From the NCBI GenBank assembly GCA_945902745.1, contig CAMDNE010000008.1:62001-126000 (forward strand): a stretch of DNA of 64,000 nucleotides, given 5' to 3'. The position numbers and the translations under genes are program-made. Shown here in pieces: positions 9,278 through 18,787 of the stretch (the stretch's first letter is position 1; every line of letters starts with the position of its first letter). The notes under the pieces were generated by a model. That model was not told the DNA's origin and did not search any database. It saw only the letters and a list, made by a program, of their open reading frames with translations. Origin of the DNA: Chitinophaga pinensis. Its GTDB lineage: Bacteria; Bacteroidota; Bacteroidia; Flavobacteriales_D; Crocinitomicaceae.

Positions 9278-11623
9278 CTAAAACTGTATTTTATAAACTA
9301 CATTCGGGAAAAATCCAAGTTGATAGGTTTTACTGATACCCTGGAGTTTATTGTCATAGCTCAGTGAAAATACATTTTTGTGATTAGTAACATTTTGCAG
9401 ATCCAGTGATAAAGTTTGTGACAGTTTTCGTTTTTTACTGTTCAACGTGAAGCCAGCCTTGAGGTCGAAACGATAATATGTGTCATAGTAACTAGAATAG
9501 ACATCAGCCGAAAGTACTTCATGACCTATTGCTGCAGAAGAAGTTAAATCAATTGGTGTGAAGGCTCTTCCTCCTGCGTTGGTGAATTTAATATCGATCG
9601 AAAAACGATTTCTTTTTTCTTGTCCAATCTTCCATTCTTTACCTGCTAAAATATTGAACACATATCTACCATTAAACGCTGTATTGTGCTCAATTCCGTC
9701 ACTTCCCTTATAAGTTGAATTGTAAACAGAAGCTGTAAATAATCCATAGTATCCTTTACTGAAGAACTTTTCAACCGTAAGTTCCACACCATAATTGGTT
9801 CCCGTGCCATTATTTTCCAAACTGTCAGTTAAATCCGTTTTAAATGTTGCACCTGTATTCAACATGGAGTAATTGCTTGAATAAGAATTAACAGGCACAT
9901 TATAGATGGATTGATAATAAACTTCCGTTTTAATCCGCCAATCATTAAATGGCTGAATGTTATATCCTAAAACAAAATGGTGACTTTTTGTAAAATCTAG
10001 GTTCTTATTATTATATACAGTATTGCCATCAGTATCTATACTTTGTAGGAAATAGACATTTATCGGTTGCATTTGCGAATGTAATCCATAACCAAAATTA
10101 AGGCTGCTTTTAGTGGTTAAATTGTAACTTAATCCCAATCGGGGTTCAATTGAAGTCGAATTATTTAGAAAGAATAGTTGTGAATGTATTCCTGCGTTCA
10201 CCACTAATTTGCTTGTTATTGCGTATTTCAAATGAACAAACGCTTGAGCCAAATTAGTAGTGCTATTGTAATCCCAAATTTGCTTTTCAGGTGCAAAAAT
10301 ATTGTCTTTTGTTTTATAATAAAGGTCTAAGCCAATAATCTCATCTTGAATTCCTGCTTTAAAGAACAGTCGGGAATTTATTTTTAAATTATAATTACTA
10401 CTTAAAAAATAGGTTGTTTTTGCAACGTTACTTACTTCGCGTGTGTATATGCTATCAGCCATTTTGTCGAAGTCATATGCCGTTTGATCAGTGCTCGAAT
10501 AATTAATGCCAACACTAGAAGATATAAAGGATTTTGTATTGATTTGCTTAAAATGACTCAAACCTCCTATTGCTATTTTACTTGCAAAATCAACTTTGTT
10601 TCCGCTCCCATAAAGCGTATTTGATGAACCACCACCGATGTTGATGGTGCTGGAAGCTAAAATCCCGAAAAGTGAGAACCTACCTAATTTGGTAGTGCCG
10701 CTGTTTAATTTAAAAGAAAGATCTTGATAGGAGGGAGTAGCTGTTGTCCCAATATTTACCCCCACAGCTTGAGCTATACCAGCTAATGAATAACGATAGC
10801 CTACTAAATAAGAGGCATCACTTTTTTTACTGAACGGACCTTCTGTTGTTAATTCTAATCCTGTTATCACACCAGCTTGAACTGTTGTTTCTCGTTTTTT
10901 ATTGTTCCCATTTCTCAAACCAAGATCAAAAACACCTGCTGTTGCATTTCCATATTCTGATGGGAAAGCTGAAGTGAAAAAATCAGAATTCTTCAATAAG
11001 TTAGTATTCAATGCACTCACTGCTCCTCCAGTTGTTCCAACAGAAGCAAAATGATTGGGGTTTGTAACATTCATTCCATCTATACGCCATAAAACTCCAA
11101 CTGGCGAATTTCCGCGTATGACAATATCATTTCTACTATCATCAGGTGCGCTAACACCAGCGAAATTAGCGGCTAACCTTGCTGGATCGTTTCTGCCTCC
11201 TGCATAGCGATTCACTTCTTCCATAGAAAAAGTTCTAGCACTTACACTCGCTAATTTATTGATTGTTCCACCTTTGTTAGTTGCTTTAACTGTAATTTCG
11301 TTGAGTTGCCGAAAATCTTCTTCAAGTGCAATATCAAGAATAACTTCTTTTCCAGAAGTCACAACCACATTCGGAATAATGAGTGTTTTATAGCCAAGAT
11401 AACTTATCTTAATTTCATATCGATCTGGTGGTAGCATCGACAAAGAATAATTCCCGTTAGAATCTGAAACTGAACCAATTTGTAAAGATGAAATCTGGAT
11501 ACTTGCTCCAATTATAGGAGTTTGGGATAGTTTGTCGGTGATGCTTCCTCGAATTGTTTGTGTATTGTTTTGACTAAATGAAAGTGTATGAAAAAAGAGA
11601 AAAAAAACAAAAATTCGGTACAT
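9278..11623 (-). CDS. TonB-dependent outer-membrane receptor (not SusC-type)
   Basis: A 781-residue receptor if started at ATG 11623, where a good signal peptide begins (MYRIFVFFLFFHTLSFSQ); an in-frame start 21 bases upstream gives no better signal. The order is signal peptide, carboxypeptidase-regulatory-like domain (about 25-105), plug domain (about 115-240, with IVIRGNSPVGVLWRIDG) and a 22-strand-type barrel ending in an aromatic residue (VVYKIQF). No SusD partner, FecR or sigma factor is adjacent, so the substrate cannot be predicted. The gene lies between the two copies of a 31-bp repeat and appears to be a single-gene insertion between the ChaN-like and AsmA genes. Confidence 0.9.
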   Translation of the reverse strand: MYRIFVFFLFFHTLSFSQNNTQTIRGSITDKLSQTPIIGASIQISSLQIGSVSDSNGNYSLSMLPPDRYEIKISYLGYKTLIIPNVVVTSGKEVILDIALEEDFRQLNEITVKATNKGGTINKLASVSARTFSMEEVNRYAGGRNDPARLAANFAGVSAPDDSRNDIVIRGNSPVGVLWRIDGMNVTNPNHFASVGTTGGAVSALNTNLLKNSDFFTSAFPSEYGNATAGVFDLGLRNGNNKKRETTVQAGVITGLELTTEGPFSKKSDASYLVGYRYSLAGIAQAVGVNIGTTATPSYQDLSFKLNSGTTKLGRFSLFGILASSTINIGGGSSNTLYGSGNKVDFASKIAIGGLSHFKQINTKSFISSSVGINYSSTDQTAYDFDKMADSIYTREVSNVAKTTYFLSSNYNLKINSRLFFKAGIQDEIIGLDLYYKTKDNIFAPEKQIWDYNSTTNLAQAFVHLKYAITSKLVVNAGIHSQLFFLNNSTSIEPRLGLSYNLTTKSSLNFGYGLHSQMQPINVYFLQSIDTDGNTVYNNKNLDFTKSHHFVLGYNIQPFNDWRIKTEVYYQSIYNVPVNSYSSNYSMLNTGATFKTDLTDSLENNGTGTNYGVELTVEKFFSKGYYGLFTASVYNSTYKGSDGIEHNTAFNGRYVFNILAGKEWKIGQEKRNRFSIDIKFTNAGGRAFTPIDLTSSAAIGHEVLSADVYSSYYDTYYRFDLKAGFTLNSKKRKLSQTLSLDLQNVTNHKNVFSLSYDNKLQGISKTYQLGFFPNVVYKIQF

Positions 11624-11780
11624 GTTAAGTTTATAAAATTCCAAGCTGAATTGCCGGAATTTTAATTCAGATGATTATTGTTTCAATTTCTTGCGGCATT
11701 GTTTGAATTAATTCTAACGTTTTTTATTTATGGAATTAGCTTCGATATTCATTTGTGAAGAATTCCGCTAGAAAAAAATC

Positions 11781-11811
11781 TGTGAATGAGAATATGACGA
11801 GTACGCATTAA
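11781..11811 (+). repeat. 31-bp direct repeat, copy 2 (orphan ChaN 3' end)
   Basis: Identical to 9135-9165, that is, the final codons and stop of the ChaN-like gene, here not attached to any gene. It lies directly before the hairpin at 11813-11847, which is where chaN would have ended before the insertion. Confidence 0.95.
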
Positions 11812-11812
11812 G

Positions 11813-11847
11813 AATCGAAAGTCTCAATTTAATTGAGACTTTCGATT
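11813..11847. terminator. Strong bidirectional terminator hairpin
   Basis: A 15-bp perfect stem (AATCGAAAGTCTCAA / TTGAGACTTTCGATT) with a TTTAA loop. It is convergent with the 3' end of the AsmA gene (stop at 11858) and begins one base after the orphan chaN stop codon. It probably once terminated both genes. Confidence 0.85.
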
Positions 11848-11857
11848 ATATCAATAT

Positions 11858-14740
11858 TTACTTCACCTTGTCCGCCTTTTCTCTTGCAGTTGCCATGATA
11901 CCATCGGCTTTTTGATCGCCTTCTTTTTCAATTTTCACTGCGTTAACTTCAGCTTCTTTCTTTAATTTGTTACCAGCCAATTCAGCTGCTTTTTTCTTAA
12001 TTGGATTAGAACCAGCATCTTTTATCAACTGATCTGCTTCTTTTGCCGCAGCGGAACGAACATCGTTTGCTGCTTTTCTTGCAGTTGCTTTCACTTTGTC
12101 TGCTTCTTTTTGAGCGTCATCCAAAATTTGCTGTTTTTTAGCGTTCAAATCTTCTTTGATTTCATTCACCTTTTCTCCAATGATCGCTTTCGCAGAATCT
12201 TTAACTGTTTCTTTGACATTGTTGATGAGGTTTTCTTTCAAATTTCCAGTTGCTTCCATCAACGCCTCTTTGAAATTGTTAGTGATCTTAGGATTCATAA
12301 CTGTTCCACCCATTCCAACTTTCACAGGAAGAAAATCTGGGACTGATTTCAAATTTAATTTTGGAGCCAATTTATTTATTTTAGAAATAGCATCCTCCAC
12401 CGTTTTAATCATAGCCGCTGGAATTTCTTCTTTTGGAATCAACATCTTAATATCATAATTAATGTCTTGTTCGAAAGAGGTAAATCCTGAAACAGTCGTT
12501 TTAATTTTCCCCATGTTCACATCAAATGGTTTCACATTGATTTTCCCATCTGCAAATTGGAATTTCGCTTTTACATCTTTCACCGTTTGAGAAGAAAGTT
12601 TGTTCATGTTCAACGCTTCGCCCATTTTCTCTAATGGTTTGAATCCAGAAATGGTCAATGTATTGGTTGCAAAATCACCTAAACCTGTTAGAGAAGCGTA
12701 AATTGGTTCCATTGAAGCTGTTAAATCTGATTTCATTTTAAAATCTGAACTAATTTTCCCTTTACAGAATTTAGCGATTGGAGCTAATTTTTCGATTGTC
12801 AAGAAATTATCCGCCAATTGTTTTACATCTATTTCTTTTAACGAATAAGCGAAGTTGATTTTCGGTTTTCTGTGGTCTTTGGTATCATAACTTCCATCCA
12901 AGCCAATTGTTCCACCCATTGCGTTCATTGTCAAATTATCCAATGAAGCAACTTCTTCTTTCATTTTAACTGCTCCTTTTACATTTTTAATATCCATTTT
13001 ATTATATCTCAATGTATTGATTGAAGTATTCAACAAAAAGTCAATATTATCTGGAATTAATGTTGGTTCAGCTGTTGCTGGCGCTGCTTCCGTTTTTGCA
13101 GCATCGGTTGCTGGAGCAGCTTCGCTTGTAGGAACGATATTCATCAATTGATCGATATCCAAATAGTTACTGTTAAACGTGAAATTCCCTTTTAGCAATT
13201 CATCACGGAACATATATCCCATGTAATTGTCAATTTTACCATTCATCTGAAAATCAGATTTCCCGGTTTTAGCTATAAGTTTTTCTAAACTCAAGTTTTG
13301 AGGAGAAAATCTAAAAATCATGTCTGTGATATTTACATCTTCATTCAAGTCTTTGGTTTTATAAATCATGTTCATTAATTCCAACGTACCTGACGCTTTA
13401 AATGCTTCATAATCTCCTCTGTCCAACGCGCTCATTTTGCCATTAATATCAACATCAGCATTCAGTTTTCCCGTATACGATTCGCCTTCAGCCATTGGCA
13501 TTACTTTTTTCAATGTTGCTAAATCTACTTTCGCTTTGATTTTTGAAACCAATAATGGATCGGTCATTGGATTACGCATTTTCAAATTAGCATCAATTGT
13601 ATTTCCAACAAAGTCAGCATGGAATTTATCTACATCAATCGTCATTTTATCCATGTCTGCACCTCCAGCGAATTTAGATCCTGCTTTCACCAAAATATTT
13701 GTGATTGTTCCAGGAAGATCTGGATATTTGATAGATGCTTTGTCGACATTCAATTTGAAATCCCAACCTGGCATGTTTTTATCGTCCATGATTCCTTTCA
13801 CTTCACCACCTAATTCTAGGTTTCCTTTTGAAATCATACTTTCATATCCTGATTGGTAGAAAGCTGGAATCAAGGATAAAAATTCTTTGAACGTTGCTTT
13901 TGATGCATTCAATTTCAAATCCATGTTGTCTTTGTCTTCTAACATTTCATAGAATCCATCGACAGAAAAAGTCAAGGCATTTAATTTAAAAGAATTGTCT
14001 TTTAACGTGAATTTGGATGATTTCTCAGTGAATTCGATCAATATATTGGCAATAACATCTGTTTTTACATCTGTTAAGTATGAAACACCGTCCATGTCAA
14101 ACGTGATTTTATCCATGTTCGTTGTTGTTTCAAAATCGATCACATCAGCAGTTAAATCACCTGTTCCTGTATGATTTAAATTCTTGATGTTCATTGCCAT
14201 GTCAGACGATTGATCATCGTAATTGATATTCGCATTTGAAATACTATATTCTTTTAATGAAAGTTTGAAATTCGAAGGTTCAGAAACTTCTTCTGGAGTT
14301 TTAACGGAATCTGGCTTCACAATATCGTAATTTGCTAGGCCGTCACTTAAAACGCGCACATCAAAAGAAGGATCAATTAAATGAATTTCATCTATTTCAA
14401 CTTGATCACCAGATACAACACTCCAAAAATCTACATGTGCAACGAATTGTTTAATATTTGCCAATTCAACACCTTTGAATTTATCCATTCCAACCAATTT
14501 TGCATCGTTTAACTCGATGGTCATGTTGGGGAACGTACTTAAAAACGTTAAATCAAAATCGCCAAGAGATAATTTCGCATTCAAAGATTTATTTACCTCT
14601 TTAATAACCAATTCTTTGATTTGGTCTTTGAAAAGTATCGGTGTGATAATTAATATAATCAATAAGAAAAGGAATGTAAATCCTGTCCATTTTAATATTC
14701 TTCTTAAAAGGCTTTTTTTCTTCTTTACTTTCGTGCTCAT
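11858..14740 (-). CDS. AsmA-family protein with long C-terminal coiled coil
   Basis: A 960-residue protein anchored by one N-terminal membrane helix (about residues 15-38, after a KVKKKKSLLRR stretch). It is followed by the AsmA N-terminal motif (LNAKLSLGDFDLTF) and long repetitive beta-strand DUF3971/AsmA-like repeats typical of periplasmic lipid-transfer bridges. A low-complexity Ala/Pro/Thr/Glu linker lies near residues 540-562. The last about 120 residues are a Lys/Ala/Glu-rich heptad coiled coil (KEDLNAKKQQILDDAQKEAD and on). E. coli relatives (TamB, YhdP, AsmA) support outer-membrane lipid homeostasis. It is convergent with the inserted TonB-receptor region. Confidence 0.88.
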   Translation of the reverse strand: MSTKVKKKKSLLRRILKWTGFTFLFLLIILIITPILFKDQIKELVIKEVNKSLNAKLSLGDFDLTFLSTFPNMTIELNDAKLVGMDKFKGVELANIKQFVAHVDFWSVVSGDQVEIDEIHLIDPSFDVRVLSDGLANYDIVKPDSVKTPEEVSEPSNFKLSLKEYSISNANINYDDQSSDMAMNIKNLNHTGTGDLTADVIDFETTTNMDKITFDMDGVSYLTDVKTDVIANILIEFTEKSSKFTLKDNSFKLNALTFSVDGFYEMLEDKDNMDLKLNASKATFKEFLSLIPAFYQSGYESMISKGNLELGGEVKGIMDDKNMPGWDFKLNVDKASIKYPDLPGTITNILVKAGSKFAGGADMDKMTIDVDKFHADFVGNTIDANLKMRNPMTDPLLVSKIKAKVDLATLKKVMPMAEGESYTGKLNADVDINGKMSALDRGDYEAFKASGTLELMNMIYKTKDLNEDVNITDMIFRFSPQNLSLEKLIAKTGKSDFQMNGKIDNYMGYMFRDELLKGNFTFNSNYLDIDQLMNIVPTSEAAPATDAAKTEAAPATAEPTLIPDNIDFLLNTSINTLRYNKMDIKNVKGAVKMKEEVASLDNLTMNAMGGTIGLDGSYDTKDHRKPKINFAYSLKEIDVKQLADNFLTIEKLAPIAKFCKGKISSDFKMKSDLTASMEPIYASLTGLGDFATNTLTISGFKPLEKMGEALNMNKLSSQTVKDVKAKFQFADGKINVKPFDVNMGKIKTTVSGFTSFEQDINYDIKMLIPKEEIPAAMIKTVEDAISKINKLAPKLNLKSVPDFLPVKVGMGGTVMNPKITNNFKEALMEATGNLKENLINNVKETVKDSAKAIIGEKVNEIKEDLNAKKQQILDDAQKEADKVKATARKAANDVRSAAAKEADQLIKDAGSNPIKKKAAELAGNKLKKEAEVNAVKIEKEGDQKADGIMATAREKADKVK

Positions 14741-14811
14741 ATCTTGCTTGTTCTAATTTTTACGATATTTGTTATCTTCTCTGTTTAAAGAGTTGTAAAA
14801 ATAACGAAATA

Positions 14812-15576
14812 ATGAAAGGTTTTATTCTATTAATCACAGTTTTCTTATTCACAAATACGATCATTGGTCAAATCATGATTGGAGAACCTGCAAGTGAACA
14901 AAAAAAGCAAAAACAAAAATCTAAAGCAACGGCTGTTGCAGATACAATTGGATTGAAAAAGAAGGAATCAACAACTGCAGCTTATCTCGTTTCAAATTGG
15001 TCTAAATCATATCGTTTATTAGAAAAAAACGGTGATATTTATGGAGATACACTTGGGATTCGTGCAGATGAAAGGAACCTAACAACTTGGTCATTTGGAA
15101 TTGGAATGCAAAGCCAGATCAATAAGCACGTAATGTGGGATGGAGGAATTTCTTTTCTTCGAAATGGAGAAAGTTATTCTTATTCAGCATCGGACACATC
15201 CTTTTCATATCAAAATTTTTATAGTTATATCTCAATGCCTGTTAGAATTAACTATACCATTGGAAAAGATTTAAAGTTTTATGTAGGAGCAGGCTTGATT
15301 CCCCAGATGTTTACAGGTTATCGCCAAGAAAAACAATGGACAACAAGCACGGATGCCAAAGTGGAAGAAACTGTTAAAACAAAAATTGGATACAATTCAG
15401 TTGTACTGAGTTCCGTCTTTAACGTAGGTTTAATACTGAATTTCAAAAATAATTGGTCTTTGATGGTGTCTCCAGAAGCAAGAATTCAATTGACATCAAG
15501 TTATCCCAGATTAGATGGTTTTATTCACAAAGGGCGAGCTTATGGAATTACGTTTGGTTTGACAAGAAAAATTTAG
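14812..15576 (+). CDS. Outer-membrane beta-barrel protein (porin-family fold)
   Basis: A 254-residue exported protein with signal peptide MKGFILLITVFLFTNTIIGQ. A Lys/Gln-rich linker (QKKQKQKSKAT) is followed by about eight amphipathic strands from residue 90 to the end (for example WSFGIGMQSQINKHV, ISMPVRINYTIGKDL, YGITFGLTRKI), as in the small 8-stranded barrels of Bacteroidota. The stop is followed after 3 bases by the Nif3-like gene, so the two are likely co-transcribed. No specific function can be assigned. Confidence 0.78.
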   Translation: MKGFILLITVFLFTNTIIGQIMIGEPASEQKKQKQKSKATAVADTIGLKKKESTTAAYLVSNWSKSYRLLEKNGDIYGDTLGIRADERNLTTWSFGIGMQSQINKHVMWDGGISFLRNGESYSYSASDTSFSYQNFYSYISMPVRINYTIGKDLKFYVGAGLIPQMFTGYRQEKQWTTSTDAKVEETVKTKIGYNSVVLSSVFNVGLILNFKNNWSLMVSPEARIQLTSSYPRLDGFIHKGRAYGITFGLTRKI

Positions 15577-15579
15577 GAA

Positions 15580-16674
15580 ATGAAAGTAAGCGATGTTATC
15601 CAATATCTTGAAGAATTAGCCCCGAAATCGAGTCAAGAATCATATGATAATTGTGGGTTGTTGGTTGGTGATAAAAATACATCAATTACATCTGCATTGA
15701 TTTGTTTGGACTGCACAGAAGAAGTGGTTGAAGACGCAATTGAAAAAGGATCGAATCTGATTATTGCGCATCATCCAGTTATTTTTAAAGGATTAAAATC
15801 TTTGACCGGAGCAAATTACATCGAAAGAACAATCTTGGCTTGTATTAAGAATAATATTGCGCTATATGCCATACATACGAATTTGGATAATTATTCAAAA
15901 GGAGTGAATTTTGAGATTGGACAGCGACTTGGTTTGAAAAACTTAAAGGTGTTAGCTCCTAAAAATGGTGTTTTGTATAAATTGAGTGTTTTTGTTCCTC
16001 AAGAATACCTTTCAACGCTGAATAATGCTCTTTTTGAAGCAGGCGCAGGTAGAATTGGAAATTATGAAGAATGTCATTTCAATTCAGTTGGAACTGGAAC
16101 TTTTAAACCCGTTAACGATGCAAATCCATTTTCAGGGAAATTAAATGAATTAAGTGAATCGCAAGAAGTCAAGGCTGAATATTTGGTAAGTGCTCATTTA
16201 GTGCAAAAGGTTCTAAAAGCAATGAAGGATTCTCATCCGTATGAAGAAGTTGCTCATGATATTATTCTTTTGGCGAATGAAAATGAGAGTGAAGGCAGTG
16301 GAATGATTGGCGATTTGGATTCTGAAATGGATGAATTTGAATTTTTAACACAACTGAAAGACATTTTCCAATGCGGAAGCATCCGACATACGGCTTTTCT
16401 AAATAAAAAAATAAAAAAAGTTGCATTTTGTGGTGGCTCTGGAAGTTTTTTGCTAAATCAAGCAAAACGTTTAAAAGCAGACGTTTATATCACTGGAGAT
16501 TTTAAATACCATGAGTTTTTTGATGCTGAAAATCAGATTTTAATCGCAGATATTGGTCATTATGAAAGTGAACAATATACTTCTGATTTAATTGCTGATA
16601 TATTGAAGAAAAAATTTACTACCTTTGCCGTTCATAAAACGGTAATAAATACGAATCCTATTAATTATTTTTAG
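15580..16674 (+). CDS. Nif3-like dinuclear metal-centre protein
   Basis: A 364-residue cytoplasmic protein of the Nif3/YbgI family, which forms a toroidal hexamer with two metal ions per subunit. Metal-binding segments are visible: AHHPVIFKG at 63-71, HTNLDNYSKGVN near 106, and the C-terminal DIGHYESEQYT. An inserted domain in the middle (about 125-230) with SHPYEEVAHDI resembles the PII-like insert of the long form of the family. Older databases call it GTP cyclohydrolase I type 2, which is not well established. It sits 3 bases after the barrel gene and 3 bases before the zinc-ribbon gene. Confidence 0.93.
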   Translation: MKVSDVIQYLEELAPKSSQESYDNCGLLVGDKNTSITSALICLDCTEEVVEDAIEKGSNLIIAHHPVIFKGLKSLTGANYIERTILACIKNNIALYAIHTNLDNYSKGVNFEIGQRLGLKNLKVLAPKNGVLYKLSVFVPQEYLSTLNNALFEAGAGRIGNYEECHFNSVGTGTFKPVNDANPFSGKLNELSESQEVKAEYLVSAHLVQKVLKAMKDSHPYEEVAHDIILLANENESEGSGMIGDLDSEMDEFEFLTQLKDIFQCGSIRHTAFLNKKIKKVAFCGGSGSFLLNQAKRLKADVYITGDFKYHEFFDAENQILIADIGHYESEQYTSDLIADILKKKFTTFAVHKTVINTNPINYF

Positions 16675-16677
16675 CAC

Positions 16678-17427
16678 ATGGCAGTAACTGCGACTAAAAA
16701 AGAGGTATCAGTAGCGGACAAATTGGACGCTCTATATGAATTACAAAAAATTGATTCTGAAATAGATAGAATCAGAACTATCCGTGGTGAATTGCCATTG
16801 GAAGTGCAAGATTTAGAGGATGAGTTGGAAGGCTTAGAAACTCGAATTGCTAAAATTCAAGAAGAAATTAAAGAAGTAGATACTGAGATCATTGATCGTA
16901 AAAATGCGACCAAAGATTCAGAAACTGCAATTGCAAAATACAAAGAGCAACAAAATAACGTTCGTAACAACCGTGAATTTGAATCGCTTGCAAAAGAAAT
17001 CGAATTCCAAGAATTGGAGATTAAATTGCACGAAAAGAAAAGCAAGGAAGCGAAGTTTAAAAGTACTAGCAAAAAAGAAATGTTCGAAGAAGCGAAAGAG
17101 CGTTTAGAATTCCGTAAAGGTGATTTGAAAACGAAACAAGCTGAATTAGAAGAGATCGTTGGAGAAACACGTAAGGACGAAGAAACATTGTTGAAAAAAT
17201 CAGAAGACGCGAAAAAGAAAATCGACGATCGTTTGGTTTTTGCTTACAACCGTTTGAGAGAAAATGCTAAAAATGGGTTAGCTGTTGTTCCTGTTGATAG
17301 AGATGCTTGTGGAGGTTGTTTTAATAAAATTCCACCACAACGTCAACTAGATATTCAAGCAAAAAAGAAAGTGTTGGTTTGTGAGCATTGTGGACGTATC
17401 TTAGTTCCAAGCGAAGAAGAAGCATAA
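16678..17427 (+). CDS. Coiled-coil protein with C4 zinc ribbon (DUF164)
   Basis: A 249-residue protein: long antiparallel coiled coil (about 15-195, very rich in Lys and Glu) and a C-terminal zinc ribbon with CxxC pairs at C211/C214 and C235/C238 (ACGGC and CEHCG). The family occurs next to Nif3 in many bacteria, as here. It resembles the flagellar and secretion helper FlgZ-like and CdsZ proteins, but the role in Bacteroidota is unknown. Nucleic-acid or protein binding by the ribbon is plausible. It closes the barrel-Nif3-ribbon operon, and a terminator follows about 40 bases later. Confidence 0.9.
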   Translation: MAVTATKKEVSVADKLDALYELQKIDSEIDRIRTIRGELPLEVQDLEDELEGLETRIAKIQEEIKEVDTEIIDRKNATKDSETAIAKYKEQQNNVRNNREFESLAKEIEFQELEIKLHEKKSKEAKFKSTSKKEMFEEAKERLEFRKGDLKTKQAELEEIVGETRKDEETLLKKSEDAKKKIDDRLVFAYNRLRENAKNGLAVVPVDRDACGGCFNKIPPQRQLDIQAKKKVLVCEHCGRILVPSEEEA

Positions 17428-17464
17428 GAAAAAATACGGATTTTATCCGACATAATTTTGGTTA

Positions 17465-17495
17465 AGGGCGGATTAATTCCGCCCTAACTTTTTTT
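17465..17495 (+). terminator. Rho-independent terminator after the Nif3/zinc-ribbon operon
   Basis: An 8-bp GC-rich stem (AGGGCGGA / TCCGCCCT) with a TTAAT loop, extendable with one bulge, is followed by AAC and a run of seven T. Confidence 0.85.
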
Positions 17496-17529
17496 AAGAA
17501 GCCACTGTTTCAAACAAAATAAAATGTAA

Positions 17530-18753
17530 ATGAAATTCAGCGATTACCATATTTCTTCTTTAATCAAACAGCAATTGGAAGTTATGGGCTTTAATAAGCC
17601 AACTGACATTCAATTTAAATCGATTAAACACATTCTGGAAGGTGAAGATGTAATGGCTGTGGCGCAAACTGGAACAGGTAAAACTGCTGCATTTGCAATT
17701 CCAATTATCGATAAGTTAGAAAACAGAAACCGTAAAGGTTATAAAGGAGTGCGTTGCATCGTAATGGTTCCAACGCGTGAACTTGCAAAACAGATTTCAG
17801 GAGTTTTTAATGAAATAGGAAAAAGAACAAGTGTTAAAACATTTGGTCTTTACGGTGGTGTGGAACAAGAACAACAAATTAGAACGTTGAATAACGGTTT
17901 AGATGTTATTGTCACAACGCCAGGTAGGATGTTCGATTTGATTTCTCAAGGTCATTTAGATATTTCAAAACTCGAGTTTTTAGTTTTAGATGAAGCGGAT
18001 TTAATGCTTGATTTAGGATTCATGAAAGATATTCAGGATGTCTTAAAACACATTCCTAAAAAACGACAAACACTCTTCTTCTCTGCAACTATTTCAAAGA
18101 AAATAAAATCACTTGCTTATGAAGTGGTAAGCAATGCGATTCGTATTCAAGTATCACCGAAAAATCCGGTTGCAAAGAATATTGATCATGCTGTTGCTTT
18201 TGTCGACATGGACGATAAGCGTTTCTTTTTAGAGAATATTTTAAAAGAATACGAAGATAAAAAATTCATTGTTTTTGCACGAACAAAAGTACGTGTTGAA
18301 CGAGTTCACGCTGCAATGGAAAGAGTAGGAGTGAAGTCGGAAATTTTACATGGTGGAATTGAACAAAAAGACCGTTTTGCAATTTTAGATCGTTTCCGTT
18401 CGGATGCCAATAATGTTTTGATTACAACAGACGTCGCAGCACGAGGAATTGATATCCCAACCATGGATTATGTAATCAATTACGATTTGCCAGATGATGC
18501 CGAAAACTATGTTCACCGTTGCGGTAGAACAGGTCGAGGAAATAAGCGTGGACAAGCTTTATCGTTTTGCAGCGAAGCAGAAAAAGAATTGTTAGAAGCA
18601 ATTGAAGCCTATACGGGTGAAGAAATTGAACAATATACAATCACAAAAGACGAATATTTAGACATTCTAAACGACACCGATGACGGAAGTAATAATTGGA
18701 AAAAATTACTAGATCAATCAAATAAAGAAGATGGAACGGAAGATGAATGGTGA
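17530..18753 (+). CDS. DEAD-box RNA helicase
   Basis: A 407-residue ATP-dependent RNA helicase of the RhlE/DeaD type. Visible motifs are the Q motif (about 22-28), Walker A AQTGTGKT at 45-52, PTREL at 81-85, DEAD at 154-157, SAT at 185-187, and in domain 2 TDVAARGID and HRCGRTGRG. The C-terminus is short and acidic (ending KEDGTEDEW), without the basic RNA-binding tail found in many relatives, so specificity would depend on partners. It likely acts in ribosome assembly or mRNA turnover. It follows a terminator and therefore probably has its own promoter. Confidence 0.95.
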   Translation: MKFSDYHISSLIKQQLEVMGFNKPTDIQFKSIKHILEGEDVMAVAQTGTGKTAAFAIPIIDKLENRNRKGYKGVRCIVMVPTRELAKQISGVFNEIGKRTSVKTFGLYGGVEQEQQIRTLNNGLDVIVTTPGRMFDLISQGHLDISKLEFLVLDEADLMLDLGFMKDIQDVLKHIPKKRQTLFFSATISKKIKSLAYEVVSNAIRIQVSPKNPVAKNIDHAVAFVDMDDKRFFLENILKEYEDKKFIVFARTKVRVERVHAAMERVGVKSEILHGGIEQKDRFAILDRFRSDANNVLITTDVAARGIDIPTMDYVINYDLPDDAENYVHRCGRTGRGNKRGQALSFCSEAEKELLEAIEAYTGEEIEQYTITKDEYLDILNDTDDGSNNWKKLLDQSNKEDGTEDEW

Positions 18754-18759
18754 TTTTAA

Positions 18760-18784
18760 AACTAGCAACTAGCAATTAGCAACT
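18760..18784. repeat. Short AT-rich degenerate repeat (AACTAGC family)
   Basis: Three tandem copies of a degenerate word AACTAGC / AATTAGC lie between the convergent helicase and murB genes. The same 11-mer AACTAGCAACT recurs at 59238-59248 and in inverse orientation at 59169-59179. Confidence 0.6.
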
Positions 18785-18787
18785 CAT

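Noticed and set aside
9278-11623. SusC/SusD polysaccharide utilisation locus
   Set aside because: The receptor has no SusD neighbour, no glycosidases and no regulator; the same holds for the receptor at 59266-61614.
13437-13859. 140-codon open frame antisense to the AsmA gene
   Set aside because: It lies wholly inside a well-supported gene, its composition mirrors the sense codons, and it has no promoter or family features.
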